Source: Streptomyces sp. CC0208
Lineage (GTDB): Bacteria; Actinomycetota; Actinomycetes; Streptomycetales; Streptomycetaceae
Direction: 5' to 3'
DNA: 64,000 bases
NCBI RefSeq assembly: GCF_003443735.1
Contig: NZ_CP031969.1
Span: 6,572,001-6,636,000 of the forward strand
The notes under the pieces were generated by a model that was given only the letters and a program-made list of their open reading frames with translations, ran no database searches and was not told the origin of the DNA. The position numbers and the translations under genes were made by a program. Of this stretch, positions 52,040-64,000 are shown piece by piece (within the stretch, counting starts at the first letter, position 1; each line of letters starts with the position of its first letter).

Positions 52040-53347
52040 TCATCCTCCTGGGAGGGGCGGTTGCGCGGCTTCCAGGAGTTCGGCGAGTTCCACGAGGTCC
52101 GTGCCGGTGAGACGGGGGAGGGCGCAGCCGGAGAGGGTGCGGCAGGTGTCCCGCCAGGTGGCGGGGATCGCGCCGGCCCCGCCGAGTGCGCCGGTCAGGG
52201 CGCCCACCAGGGCCGGGGCCGAGTCGGCGACCCGGGAGAGACAGGCTGCCGCGGGGATGGCCTCGGCGATGCGGCCCTGGGCCGCGGTGGCCAGGGCGAG
52301 GGCCACGGGGACGGTTTCGGCGGCCGCGATGCCGTAGCTGTAGACGTGGTCGACGATCTCGTGTTCCAGGGCGGGGATCAGGGCGAAGGCGCGGCCGGCG
52401 GTCCGGGCGAGGCGCAGGGCGTGGCGGGCGTTGCGGCCGATCTCCGTCTCCTCGGGGAGCTCGGTGAGGGCCGCTGCCACACAGGCTTCGACGGGGGCGC
52501 CGGTCAGGGCCAGGGAGAGGGCCGCGGCCATCGCCCTCGCTCCGTGCACCCCGTCTCCGTCCTGGGTGTAGCGGGCGTCGAACTCGGCGAGGTCGGCGGC
52601 GAGTCGGGGGTCGCCGGGGTGGGCGACCGCGAGGACGCAGGCCCTGACGCAGGCCGCGTCGTCGAAGTAGTGGGGATTGTCGTGGCCGGTGGCGGGTGGG
52701 CGCAGGCCGGTGGCGAGGTTGCCGAGGCCTGCGCGTACGGAGATGCGGGCGCGGAGGGGGATTTCCGCGGACTCGATCTCCGGGGCCTTGTCCGCCGCGG
52801 CGGACACTTCGGCGGCGAGGGCGTTCCAGGCGAGGTCGATGGCGGCTCTCGTACGGCGCTCTCTCGTCAGGTCGCCCAGGGCGGTGTCGTCGCCTGCTCT
52901 GAGGAGGGCTTCCGCGGTGAAGGCCGCCCATTCGGCGTCGTCTGAGGGGCCGAGGCGGAGGGGCTCGGGGGGTTGGTTCAGGGCGATGGGGACGGGGAGG
53001 GTGGTGGTGGCGTTCTGTTCGGCGAAGGTGTCCAGTTCGCGGGTGAGGCGGCGGGTCCAGTCGGGCATGCGGGCGGCTCTGTGGCGGGCGGCGGGCCAGC
53101 CGGCGGCGTCGCCTGCGGCCAGGCCCAGGAGGAGGCCTGTGACTCTCTGGCCGGCCTCGGCTTTGCCTTCGGCCTTTGTGTTCCCACCCGCACCACCCGT
53201 GCAGCTTTCGTGGTCGGGTGCCGGTGGCCCCTGTGGCACGTTCCCGCCGTCGGCGGCCGCGGGAGCGTTCGGCTTCGTCGTGGATGCGGGCTCGGCAGAA
53301 CCCGACGTGTTCGTCGAGCCCTCGCCCCACGGCCCCGGCGGCCTCAC
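52040..53347 (-). CDS. Divergent ADP-ribosylglycohydrolase-like protein, second copy
   Basis: A 435-residue DraG-like protein starting GTG 53347, four bases overlapping the first copy. Residues 1-68 are low-complexity Gly/Ser/Thr/Pro/Ala linker. The fold core begins TGLLLGLAAGDAAGWP (70-85). The first metal motif is altered to PSDDAEWAAF (134-143), and the C-terminal DxDT/S motif is not recognisable: the equivalent segment reads SRVADSAPALVGALTGALGG near residue 374. It is therefore probably catalytically impaired or has a changed chemistry. It may act as a regulatory partner. Alternative starts such as GTG 53239 exist, but the overlap supports 53347. Confidence 0.8.
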   Translation of the reverse strand: MRPPGPWGEGSTNTSGSAEPASTTKPNAPAAADGGNVPQGPPAPDHESCTGGAGGNTKAEGKAEAGQRVTGLLLGLAAGDAAGWPAARHRAARMPDWTRRLTRELDTFAEQNATTTLPVPIALNQPPEPLRLGPSDDAEWAAFTAEALLRAGDDTALGDLTRERRTRAAIDLAWNALAAEVSAAADKAPEIESAEIPLRARISVRAGLGNLATGLRPPATGHDNPHYFDDAACVRACVLAVAHPGDPRLAADLAEFDARYTQDGDGVHGARAMAAALSLALTGAPVEACVAAALTELPEETEIGRNARHALRLARTAGRAFALIPALEHEIVDHVYSYGIAAAETVPVALALATAAQGRIAEAIPAAACLSRVADSAPALVGALTGALGGAGAIPATWRDTCRTLSGCALPRLTGTDLVELAELLEAAQPPLPGG

Positions 53348-54441
53348 CGGTCCGTCCCCGGGTCGGTGCCCGCCGCCAGGGTGAAGGCGTCCGGGTCGGG
53401 CGGGGGCCACTCCTGGGCCAGGCCGGTCGTGGCCCACTTGCCGTCCTCGCCCGCCACCAGCAACTCCGCCACGTCCAGCACGTGATGGCCTGCCATGGAG
53501 GGCAGGCAGCTGCCTTTCGCCGGGCCGATCGCCGCGGCCCACTCGGCCGGGATCGCCGACGCGCCCCTGGTCGCGCCGGCCAGCGCACCCGCCACCGCCG
53601 CCGTCGTGTCCGCGTCTCTGCCCATGTTCACCGCCGTGAGGACCGCCTCGCGGAAGTCTCCGTCCGCCGCCGCGTACGCGCCGAAGGCCAGGGCCACCGC
53701 CTCCGGGGCCAGGTCGGTCCACGGATAGCCGCCGATGACGACGGAGGAGCGGACCGCGCGCTCGCCCCGGTGGGCCACTGCCACGGCGCGGCGCAGCGAG
53801 CGGGCCGTCCAGCTGTCGTCCGGGATCACCGCCAGCGCGGAGGCGACGACGGCGATCGTCGGGGCACCGGCCATCGCCGCGGCCACTCCCGCCGCGACCG
53901 CCTGGCCGCCGTAGATGCCCTCGCCGTCGTGGCTCACCGAGCCGTCGACGGCCACCAGGCGGGCCGCCTCCGCGGGGCGGCCCGCCGCGAAGACGCCGAA
54001 GGGGGCCGCCCGCATGGCCAGGCCGTCGCTCCAGGCGTGGCGGTGCTGGGCCGAGATGGGGGCCGCAAGGCCGCGGCGGAGGTTCTCCAGCGTGCCGCGC
54101 TCGCTGAAGCCGGCGCCCCGGAACGGGCCCTCGTCGCGGTCCGCGATCCACTCGTGCCAGGCCGCCTCCACATGGGCGGGGGTGAGGGCCGAGCCGTGGC
54201 GGGCGAGGAGCAGACCCGAGAAGATCGCGTACTCCGTGTCGTCCGTGCCGGCCGGCTCGTCCTCCACGTAGCCCTCGATACGGCCCCAGCGGGCGCGGAT
54301 CTGCGACGGCTTCATGTTCTCGGCGGGGGCTCCCAGGGCGTCCCCGACCGCCAGGCCCAGCAGGGCGCCGCGGGCCCGCTCGCGGAGTTCGGCGGTGTCC
54401 TGGGGCGCCGGGACCGAGGAAACGCGGGCGATCGATGTCAT
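53344..54441 (-). CDS. ADP-ribosylglycohydrolase family protein, first gene of the operon
   Basis: A 365-residue DraG-like protein. ARGALLGLAVGDALGAPAENM (residues 23-43), GTDDTEYAIFSGLLLA (65-80), VSHDGEGIYGGQAVAAGVAAA and VNMGRDADTTAAVAGALAGA (about 270-289) are all canonical, with complete binuclear-metal ligands. The ATG at 54441 has GGAGAGG nine bases upstream. It starts the seven-gene operon and is preceded by the divergent promoter region shared with the VIT gene. Removal of ADP-ribose from proteins, or hydrolysis of a related N-ribosyl compound, is expected from the family. Confidence 0.92.
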   Translation of the reverse strand: MTSIARVSSVPAPQDTAELRERARGALLGLAVGDALGAPAENMKPSQIRARWGRIEGYVEDEPAGTDDTEYAIFSGLLLARHGSALTPAHVEAAWHEWIADRDEGPFRGAGFSERGTLENLRRGLAAPISAQHRHAWSDGLAMRAAPFGVFAAGRPAEAARLVAVDGSVSHDGEGIYGGQAVAAGVAAAMAGAPTIAVVASALAVIPDDSWTARSLRRAVAVAHRGERAVRSSVVIGGYPWTDLAPEAVALAFGAYAAADGDFREAVLTAVNMGRDADTTAAVAGALAGATRGASAIPAEWAAAIGPAKGSCLPSMAGHHVLDVAELLVAGEDGKWATTGLAQEWPPPDPDAFTLAAGTDPGTDR

Positions 54442-54726
54442 ACGCGGCCTCTCCACAACAGGGAGCAGAGGAGGTTCGCGCGGAACGCGGAACCTTTTGC
54501 CGCATATGTCCCACCATCGGCGGTTGACCTCAGCCTCCCTTGCGCCAACGTCACCCGGTCGACATCTGAGCGGGGCCATGATCGTCTGCGCATTCGAAGG
54601 TAAAGCCGCAGGTTAGCCCAGCCTTTCCTTGCTGGCGGACGGGAATGACCCGTCGTACTGTGTGCGTTATTAAGAATTAGAACGTGTCCAAAGTTAGCTT
54701 TGGCTTGGCTTCCCTGGGGGACCGGA
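54442..54726. other. Divergent promoter region between the ADP-ribosylglycohydrolase operon and the VIT gene
   Basis: These 285 bases hold no gene. They contain an iron-box-like sequence (54608-54626), an AT-rich patch GTTATTAAGAATTAGAAC (54666-54683) likely to be promoter DNA, and a perfect 6-bp hairpin CCAAAG-TTAG-CTTTGG at 54688-54703 just before the VIT ribosome-binding site. Promoters for both directions must lie here. Confidence 0.55.
54608..54626 (+). promoter_or_regulatory. Possible DmdR1/IdeR iron box
   Basis: GCAGGTTAGCCCAGCCTTT shares AGGTTAG, a central C and CCT with the actinobacterial iron-box consensus TTAGGTTAGGCTCACCTAA, 11 of 19 positions. It lies about 100 bases upstream of the VIT gene, whose family moves iron or manganese, so iron control makes sense. 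The match is partial. Confidence 0.35.
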
Positions 54727-55458
54727 ATGGCCGTCATCGACATCGAAGCGCCCCTGCACGAGGCGCACCGCGACAACCACACGCACCGCGACGTGAACGG
54801 TGGCTGGCTCAGGCCCGCCGTCTTCGGGGCGATGGACGGGCTGGTCTCCAACCTCGCCCTGATGACCGGTGTCGCCGGTGGGGCCGTCGGCCAGAACACC
54901 ATCGTGCTGACCGGACTCGCCGGGCTCGCCGCCGGCGCCTTCTCCATGGCCGCCGGCGAGTACACCTCCGTCGCCTCCCAGCGCGAGCTCGTCGAGGCCG
55001 AACTGGACGTGGAGCGCCGGGAGCTGCGCAAGCACCCCCAGGACGAGGAGGCCGAGCTCGCCGCCCTGTACGAGGGGCGCGGGGTCGAGCCCGAGCTGGC
55101 CAGGGAAGTTGCGCGGCAGCTGTCGAAGGACCCCGAGCAGGCCCTTGAGATCCATGCTCGTGAGGAACTGGGGATCGATCCGGGCGATCTGCCCTCGCCG
55201 CTGGTCGCCGCCGTGTCCAGCTTCGGATCCTTCGCCCTGGGTGCCCTGCTCCCCGTACTGCCGTATCTGCTCGGCGCGACCGTGCTGTGGCCCGCCCTCC
55301 TGCTCGCGCTGGTCGGGCTGTTCGCGTGCGGTGCCGTCGTGGCCCGGGTGACCGCGCGGACCTGGTGGTACAGCGGGCTCCGGCAGCTCGTCCTGGGAGG
55401 CGCGGCGGCCGGTGTGACGTACGCCCTGGGCAGTTTCTTCGGAACGGCCGTAGGATAG
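54727..55458 (+). CDS. VIT1/CCC1-family transporter
   Basis: A 243-residue membrane protein of the VIT1/CCC1 family, which moves Fe2+ or Mn2+ across membranes. VFGAMDGLVSNLALMTGVAGG (about residues 34-54) and GLAAGAFSMAAGEYTSVASQ (about 65-85) are the paired family helices. The charged helical linker (about 85-150, RELVEAELDVERRELRKHPQDEEAELAAL) is the cytoplasmic metal-binding region rich in Glu. Three C-terminal helices follow. ATG 54727 follows a G-rich site. It is monocistronic, ended by a hairpin at 55466. Metal detoxification or storage is inferred. Confidence 0.92.
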   Translation: MAVIDIEAPLHEAHRDNHTHRDVNGGWLRPAVFGAMDGLVSNLALMTGVAGGAVGQNTIVLTGLAGLAAGAFSMAAGEYTSVASQRELVEAELDVERRELRKHPQDEEAELAALYEGRGVEPELAREVARQLSKDPEQALEIHAREELGIDPGDLPSPLVAAVSSFGSFALGALLPVLPYLLGATVLWPALLLALVGLFACGAVVARVTARTWWYSGLRQLVLGGAAAGVTYALGSFFGTAVG

Positions 55459-55465
55459 ATCGGCT

Positions 55466-55495
55466 GCTACTTATGCGTTGGGCCGCATAAGTAGC
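55466..55495. terminator. Terminator after the VIT gene
   Basis: GCTACTTATGCG (55466-55477) pairs perfectly with CGCATAAGTAGC (55484-55495) around TTGGGC. It lies seven bases past the VIT stop. Confidence 0.88.
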
Positions 55496-55747
55496 CGTTA
55501 CTCGCTGGTTTCGAATGCTTAACCACTGGGCATGAGCCGTAAGCGCTGCGGGCAATGACGCTTGCGGTGCGCTCGCGGGGTCGGCGACGACGCCTTCGCC
55601 GCCCCCTGGACCGATGGACGACGATCTGACCGATCAGTCCGGCTCGGTCCCCACATACTTCAAGCCACGTGTGCGACACCCCCCTCGCACCGCGTGGCGT
55701 CCGCATGCTGGAACGGAGTATCCGGTTCCCGAGATCCGTCCCATCAT

Positions 55748-55763
55748 GTAACCTGCACGAAAT
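55748..55763 (+). promoter_or_regulatory. GlnR-type site upstream of gltB
   Basis: GTAAC-CTGCAC-GAAAT fits the actinobacterial GlnR half-site pair gTnAC-n6-GaAAc at all but the last base. It lies 75 bases before the gltB start, in an unusually AT-rich patch. Nitrogen-dependent control of glutamate synthase would be biologically sensible. Binding is not shown. Confidence 0.55.
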
Positions 55764-55837
55764 TTTGCACTTACGCAGAGGGCCAACGTCGTCCCTCGGC
55801 AAGCTGAATATGCCAATTGACGACGACGGGAGAGCCG

Positions 55838-60428
<4,591 letters not shown>

Positions 60429-60436
<8 letters not shown>

Positions 60437-61889
60437 CCCGAAGGGCTTCCTGAACCACGGGCGCGAGGTCGCCAAGTCCCGCCCGGTCGACGTACGCCTG
60501 AAGGACTGGAACGAGGTCTACGTCCCCGGCTCCCTGCTGCCGATCATCAGCAAGCAGGCCAGCCGCTGCATGGACTGCGGCATCCCGTTCTGTCACAACG
60601 GCTGTCCGCTCGGGAACCTCATCCCCGAGTGGAACGACTTCGCCTACCGCGAGGACTGGTCCGCCGCCTCCGAGCGGCTGCACGCGACCAACAACTTCCC
60701 GGAGTTCACCGGTCGTCTGTGCCCCGCTCCCTGTGAGTCGGCGTGTGTGCTCGGCATCAACCAGCCGCCGGTCACCATCAAGAACGTCGAGGTCTCGATC
60801 ATCGACAAGGCGTGGGACAGCGGTGACGTCGAGCCGCAGGCCCCCGAGCGCCTGTCCGGCAAGACCGTCGCGGTGATCGGGTCCGGCCCCGCCGGTCTCG
60901 CCGCCGCGCAGCAGCTCACGCGGGCCGGTCACACCGTCGCCGTCTACGAGCGCGCGGACCGCGTCGGAGGCCTCCTGCGGTACGGCATCCCCGAGTTCAA
61001 GATGGAGAAGCGGCACATCAACCGGCGCATCGAGCAGATGCGCGCGGAGGGCACCCGCTTCCGCACCGGCATCGAGATCGGCCGCGACCTCAGGGCCACC
61101 GACCTCAAGAAGCGCTACGACGCGATCGTCATTGCCGCCGGTGCCACGACCGCCCGTGACCTGCCGGTCCCCGGCCGCGAGCTCAAGGGCATCCACCAGG
61201 CGATGGAGTACCTGCCGCTGGCCAACAAGGTGCAGGAGGGCGACTTCGTGGCGCCCCCCATCACCGCCGAGGGCAAGCACGTCATCGTCATCGGCGGCGG
61301 CGACACCGGCGCCGACTGCGTGGGCACCGCCCACCGCCAGGGCGCGGCCTCGGTCACCCAGCTGGAGATCATGCCGAGGCCCGGCGAGGACCGTGCCCCG
61401 CACCAGCCGTGGCCGACCTTCCCGATGCTCTACAAGGTCACCTCCGCGCACGAGGAGGGCGGCGAGCGGGTCTACTCCGTCTCGACGACCCACTTCGAGG
61501 GCGACGAGGACGGCAACGTCCAGTGGCTGCACCTCAGCGAGGTCGAGTTCATCGACGGCAAGCTGACCCCGAAGCCGGGCACGGAGCGCAAGATCCCCGC
61601 CCAGCTGGTCACCCTCGCGATGGGCTTCACCGGCACCGACCGCGAGAACGGCCTGGTCGAGCAGTTCGGCCTGGAGCTCGACGAGCGCGGCAACATCGCC
61701 CGCGACGCCGACTTCCAGACCAACGTGCCGGGCGTCTTCGTCGCCGGTGACGCGGGCCGCGGCCAGTCGCTCATCGTGTGGGCGATCGCGGAGGGCCGCT
61801 CGGCCGCCCGCGGCTGCGACCGCTTCCTGACCGGCGCGAGCCAACTCCCCGCACCGATCCGGCCGACGGACCGCTCGCTGATGGTCTGA
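60429..61889 (+). CDS. gltD: Glutamate synthase small subunit
   Basis: The 486-residue flavoprotein small subunit passes electrons from NADPH through FAD and two 4Fe-4S clusters to GltB. Cysteine clusters are CMDCGIPFCHNGCP (about residues 47-60) and CPAPCESAC (about 97-105). The FAD motif is VIGSGPAGLAAA (about 145-156), the NADPH motif VIGGGDTGADC (about 287-297), and the C-terminal FAD site VFVAGDAGRGQSLIVWAI. The ATG overlaps gltB by eight bases, so the subunits are made together. A terminator follows. Confidence 0.98.
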
Positions 61890-61932
61890 CCCACCCCGAA
61901 GAACGTCCCGTACAAAGGCGTACGGAACACTG

Positions 61933-61980
61933 ACGGCGCCTGCCTCCACGTCCCCGACCGGACCGGAAGGCAGGCGCCGT
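61933..61980. terminator. Bidirectional terminator after gltD
   Basis: ACGGCGCCTGCCT (61933-61945) pairs perfectly with AGGCAGGCGCCGT (61968-61980) around a long 22-base loop. It separates gltD from the convergent chitosanase remnant. Confidence 0.85.
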
Positions 61981-61988
61981 CGCCTTTC

Positions 61989-62483
61989 CTACGGCACCTT
62001 GTACGTCTCCCCGTACACCTGCCACTCCAGCGGTGTCCTCAGGTCCAGGTTCCCTTCGTCCAGGAACCGCCGCTGCGCGGTGTCGACGCGGGAGGTGTCG
62101 TAGACGAACTGGCCGAGGGGGCCGAGTCCGTCGAGCTTGGCGAGGCGGACCGCGGGGTCGAAGTAGACCCGGTCGCGGGCCGTGTCCTGGGCCTTCCGGA
62201 AGATGTAGGCGTAGGCGCTGCGCCAGTCGAGGGTGGAGTTCTCGGCGCTCGCCACGAGCTGCTGCGCGAGGTCCTTCTCGGCGGGGGCGGCCAGGCCGGG
62301 CGGCGCGCCGGCGAGCACGTCGGTGTCGGCCGCGCCGCCGGCCCCCTCGGCCCAGGCTTTGGCGCCCTCGGCACCCTTGGCGTCTTCGGCCGCCTGCGAC
62401 CGGTAGGCGGAGGAGAGGTCGGGGCCCGCCCCTCCCGCGCCGGGATCCTCGGACGCGAGGAGCAGCAGGCGGGCTGGTTTCAC
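61989..62483 (-). pseudogene. GH46 chitosanase reduced by internal in-frame losses
   Basis: A 164-residue frame related to Streptomyces chitosanases (GH46), which cut chitosan outside the cell. Three blocks match the family from memory. Residues 68-94 (AEKDLAQQLVASAENSTLDW) include the catalytic Glu in AEN. Residues 95-129 (RDRVYFDPAV and GQFVYD) form the second block. Residues 130-164 (TSRVDTAQRRFLDEGNLDL) are the third. They abut directly at about 62202/62201 and 62097/62096, where full enzymes have roughly 70 and 55 extra residues, including the catalytic Asp of the IEDIGDGRGYT segment. The N terminus MKPARLLLLAS lacks a full signal peptide. The reading frame stays open. The GTG start overlaps the rhomboid stop by GTGA. 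It is almost certainly inactive as a chitosanase; a new function cannot be excluded. Confidence 0.75.
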
Positions 62484-63397
62484 CGGCCTCCCGTCAGGTC
62501 GGCGACCTTGGCCCAGGTGGCCACCAGGAGCACGAGCAGCAGTACGGCGCACGCTCCCGCCTGCACCAGGGCGCGACGGCCGTCCCGGGGCGCGTACGCG
62601 TAGGCGAGGGTGACGACGGCTCCGGCGAGCAGGCCGCCGAGGTGGCCCTGCCAGGACGTCAGCCCCGCGGAGATCAACAGCCACAGCAGCAGGCCTGCCA
62701 TGAAGCGGTTGACCTGGGCCATGTCGGCGCCGAGCCGCCGGGCCATCACGTAGTAGGCGGCCCCGAGTCCGAAGATCGCGCCGGACGCGCCGAGCGTGGG
62801 CTCGGTGGGCGCGATCAGCAGGACGAGGACCGAGCCGCCGAGCGCTGAGAGCAGATAGAGGGCGAGGTACCGGATCCGGCCGAGCTGGAGCTCGACCACG
62901 CGGCCGATGTTCCACAGCGACACCATGTTCATCACGATGTGCAGGATCCCGAACGTGCCCCCGGTGGGCGGCAGATGGAGGAACGCGCCGGTCAGCAGCC
63001 GGTACCACTCGCCGTCGACGACACCCTCGGCGTGGAAGTCGGCGGGATAGGAGGCCTGCCACACGTAGTGGCCGCCGTCCGGGCCCACCAGGCCGACGCC
63101 CAGCATCTCGAACCGGTCCACGATCGCCGGGCGCACGAGCTCGCCGACGTAGGCGAACACGTTGAGGCCGATGAGGACGTACGTCACCAGCGGTACGGCA
63201 GAGATCCGCCCGCCGAACGCGGTCCGGGCCTGCCGCACCGACCGCGCCCCCTCCCGCACGCACTCCGGGCACTGGTGGCCGACGGCCGCCTCCCGCATGC
63301 AGTGCGGGCAGATGTACCGCTCGCAGCGGGTGCAGCGGACATGGGACTCCACCGCGGGGTGGCGATAGCAGGTGGTGACGGTGGATTCGGGTTCCAC
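62480..63397 (-). CDS. Rhomboid-family intramembrane protease with N-terminal zinc finger
   Basis: A 305-residue serine protease embedded in the membrane. Residues 8-50 carry a B-box-like cysteine/histidine zinc finger (CYRHPAVESHVRCTRC, CPHCMREAAVGHQCPEC). Then come about seven helices with the rhomboid active site: GASGAIFGLGAAYY contains the catalytic serine (about residue 204), LHIVMNMVSLW the conserved HxxxN, and SWQGHLGGLLAG the catalytic histidine (about 254). The GTG at 63397 has AGGAGAG upstream. The chitosanase remnant follows with an overlapping start. It is divergent from the cytochrome b gene. Substrates are unknown. Confidence 0.92.
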   Translation of the reverse strand: MEPESTVTTCYRHPAVESHVRCTRCERYICPHCMREAAVGHQCPECVREGARSVRQARTAFGGRISAVPLVTYVLIGLNVFAYVGELVRPAIVDRFEMLGVGLVGPDGGHYVWQASYPADFHAEGVVDGEWYRLLTGAFLHLPPTGGTFGILHIVMNMVSLWNIGRVVELQLGRIRYLALYLLSALGGSVLVLLIAPTEPTLGASGAIFGLGAAYYVMARRLGADMAQVNRFMAGLLLWLLISAGLTSWQGHLGGLLAGAVVTLAYAYAPRDGRRALVQAGACAVLLLVLLVATWAKVADLTGGR

Positions 63398-63575
63398 GGC
63401 CGGCTCTCCTCAAAGTGACAGGGGTGATGATCGAGCCGGTGGGGTCGGCGGCGAACAAAATAGCGAACTCCGGTGAGGGGAGACCGCGCCGGGGCCGGAG
63501 TCGGCTGTCCGCCCCGTTGGCTTGGCCGCACGACCGTGCCACGCTGTCAGTGATCCGACGGGGAGGCGACGACGT

Positions 63576-64000
63576 ATGGACGGCGCGCGATCGGTGAACC
63601 AGACGGCTCGGGGAGAGGCCGGCAAGGGCGAGAGGCTCGCCGACTGGGCGGACGGGCGGCTCGGCCTGTACGCGCTGGCCAAGGCCAACATGCGCAAGGT
63701 CTTTCCGGACCACTGGTCGTTCATGCTGGGCGAGGTCTGTCTCTACAGCTTCCTCATCCTGATCCTCACGGGCGTCTATCTCACGCTGTTCTTCGAGCCC
63801 AGCGGGGTCGAGGTCGTCTATCACGGCTCCTACGAGCCCCTCAACGGCGTGGTGATGACCAGGGCCTACGAGTCCACGCTCGACATCAGCTTCGACGTGC
63901 GCGGCGGACTGCTGATCCGGCAGATCCACCACTGGGCGGCCCTCGTCTTCGTGACCGGCATGCTCGTGCACATGATGCGGGTGTTCTTCACCGGCGCCTT
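63576..64000 (+). CDS. Cytochrome b subunit of a bc1-type complex (5' part)
   Basis: The window ends inside this gene after 141 codons. It has the N terminus of the cytochrome bc1 b subunit (QcrB): ADWADGRLGLYALAKANMRK, FPDHWSFMLGEVCLYSFLIL, TGVYLTLFFEPS, and QIHHWAALVF...MLVHMMRVFFTGA with the heme-ligand histidines. The ATG at 63576 has GGGGAGG nine bases upstream. It is the first gene of its strand here and not adjacent to qcrC or qcrA on this side. It may be a second, stand-alone qcrB-type gene rather than the main one, but the 3' context is missing. Confidence 0.88.
   Translation, partial: MDGARSVNQTARGEAGKGERLADWADGRLGLYALAKANMRKVFPDHWSFMLGEVCLYSFLILILTGVYLTLFFEPSGVEVVYHGSYEPLNGVVMTRAYESTLDISFDVRGGLLIRQIHHWAALVFVTGMLVHMMRVFFTGA

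Larger units (their letters stand above)
55459..55837. other. Intergenic region upstream of gltB
   Basis: These 379 bases hold the VIT terminator (55466-55495), a GlnR-like site (55748-55763) and a TTGCAC element (55765-55770) that could be part of a promoter. The rest shows no convincing open frame. The long 5' region suggests regulated transcription of gltBD. Confidence 0.6.

Overview
This is a GC-rich actinobacterial chromosome segment, almost certainly from a Streptomyces. The evidence is the very high GC at third codon positions, frequent GTG starts, and overlapping GTGA/ATGA stop-start junctions. The gene order ileS, histone-like DksA protein, lspA, rluD ... dnaE ... his-trp supercluster ... 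lgt ... gltBD also matches, from memory, the S. coelicolor core region SCO2076 down to about SCO2024. No tRNA, rRNA, CRISPR array, prophage or insertion sequence was seen.

Layout. (1) 1-9925: ileS on the minus strand behind a T-box leader, then a plus-strand run of ddbA (histone H1-like tail fused to a DksA zinc finger), lspA, an RluD-type pseudouridine synthase, a GNAT acetyltransferase, a Na+/H+ antiporter and an SDR enzyme. (2) 9926-16850: a repeat-filled gap, then MscS, a small hydrolase, secreted alkaline phosphatase PhoD, a DsbA-like thioredoxin, a membrane protein and a DUF2252 protein. (3) 16968-29203: dnaE behind what looks like a PafBC (DNA-damage) promoter, a 54-residue gene on the opposite strand, a NYN-domain protein, an ABC exporter pair, DUF2567, then a minus-strand group that includes ybaK and a 24-codon gene that looks like ribosomal protein bL37. 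(4) 29363-44600: the his-trp supercluster hisD-C-B-(54-aa membrane protein)-H-A(priA)-ridA-F, an ArsR/MFS module with a striking inverted-repeat operator, hisI, trpE, three small membrane proteins, then trpC-trpM-trpB-trpA. (5) 44703-46554: a second DsbA-like protein and lgt. (6) 46612-54441: a seven-gene, fully overlapping minus-strand operon with four ADP-ribosylglycohydrolase-family genes, a ribokinase-like kinase, a CaiB/BaiF CoA-transferase and a CitE-like lyase. (7) 54727-64000: a VIT/CCC1 metal transporter, gltBD behind a GlnR-like site, a GH46 chitosanase reduced by internal in-frame losses, a zinc-finger rhomboid protease, and the start of a cytochrome b gene cut by the window end.

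How the parts work together. Nitrogen assimilation (gltBD), histidine synthesis and the tryptophan branch share intermediates. PriA probably serves both the His and Trp pathways, because no trpF is present here. hisG, hisE, trpD and trpG are also absent and must lie elsewhere. lspA, lgt, two DsbA-like proteins, PhoD and the rhomboid protease form an envelope/secretion theme.

The least-explained parts are the ADP-ribosylglycohydrolase operon, the shrunken chitosanase, the bL37-like microgene, and several regulatory sites (T-box, PafBC-like, GlnR-like, ArsR operator) read directly from the sequence. All family assignments come from reading motifs; no database search was possible.
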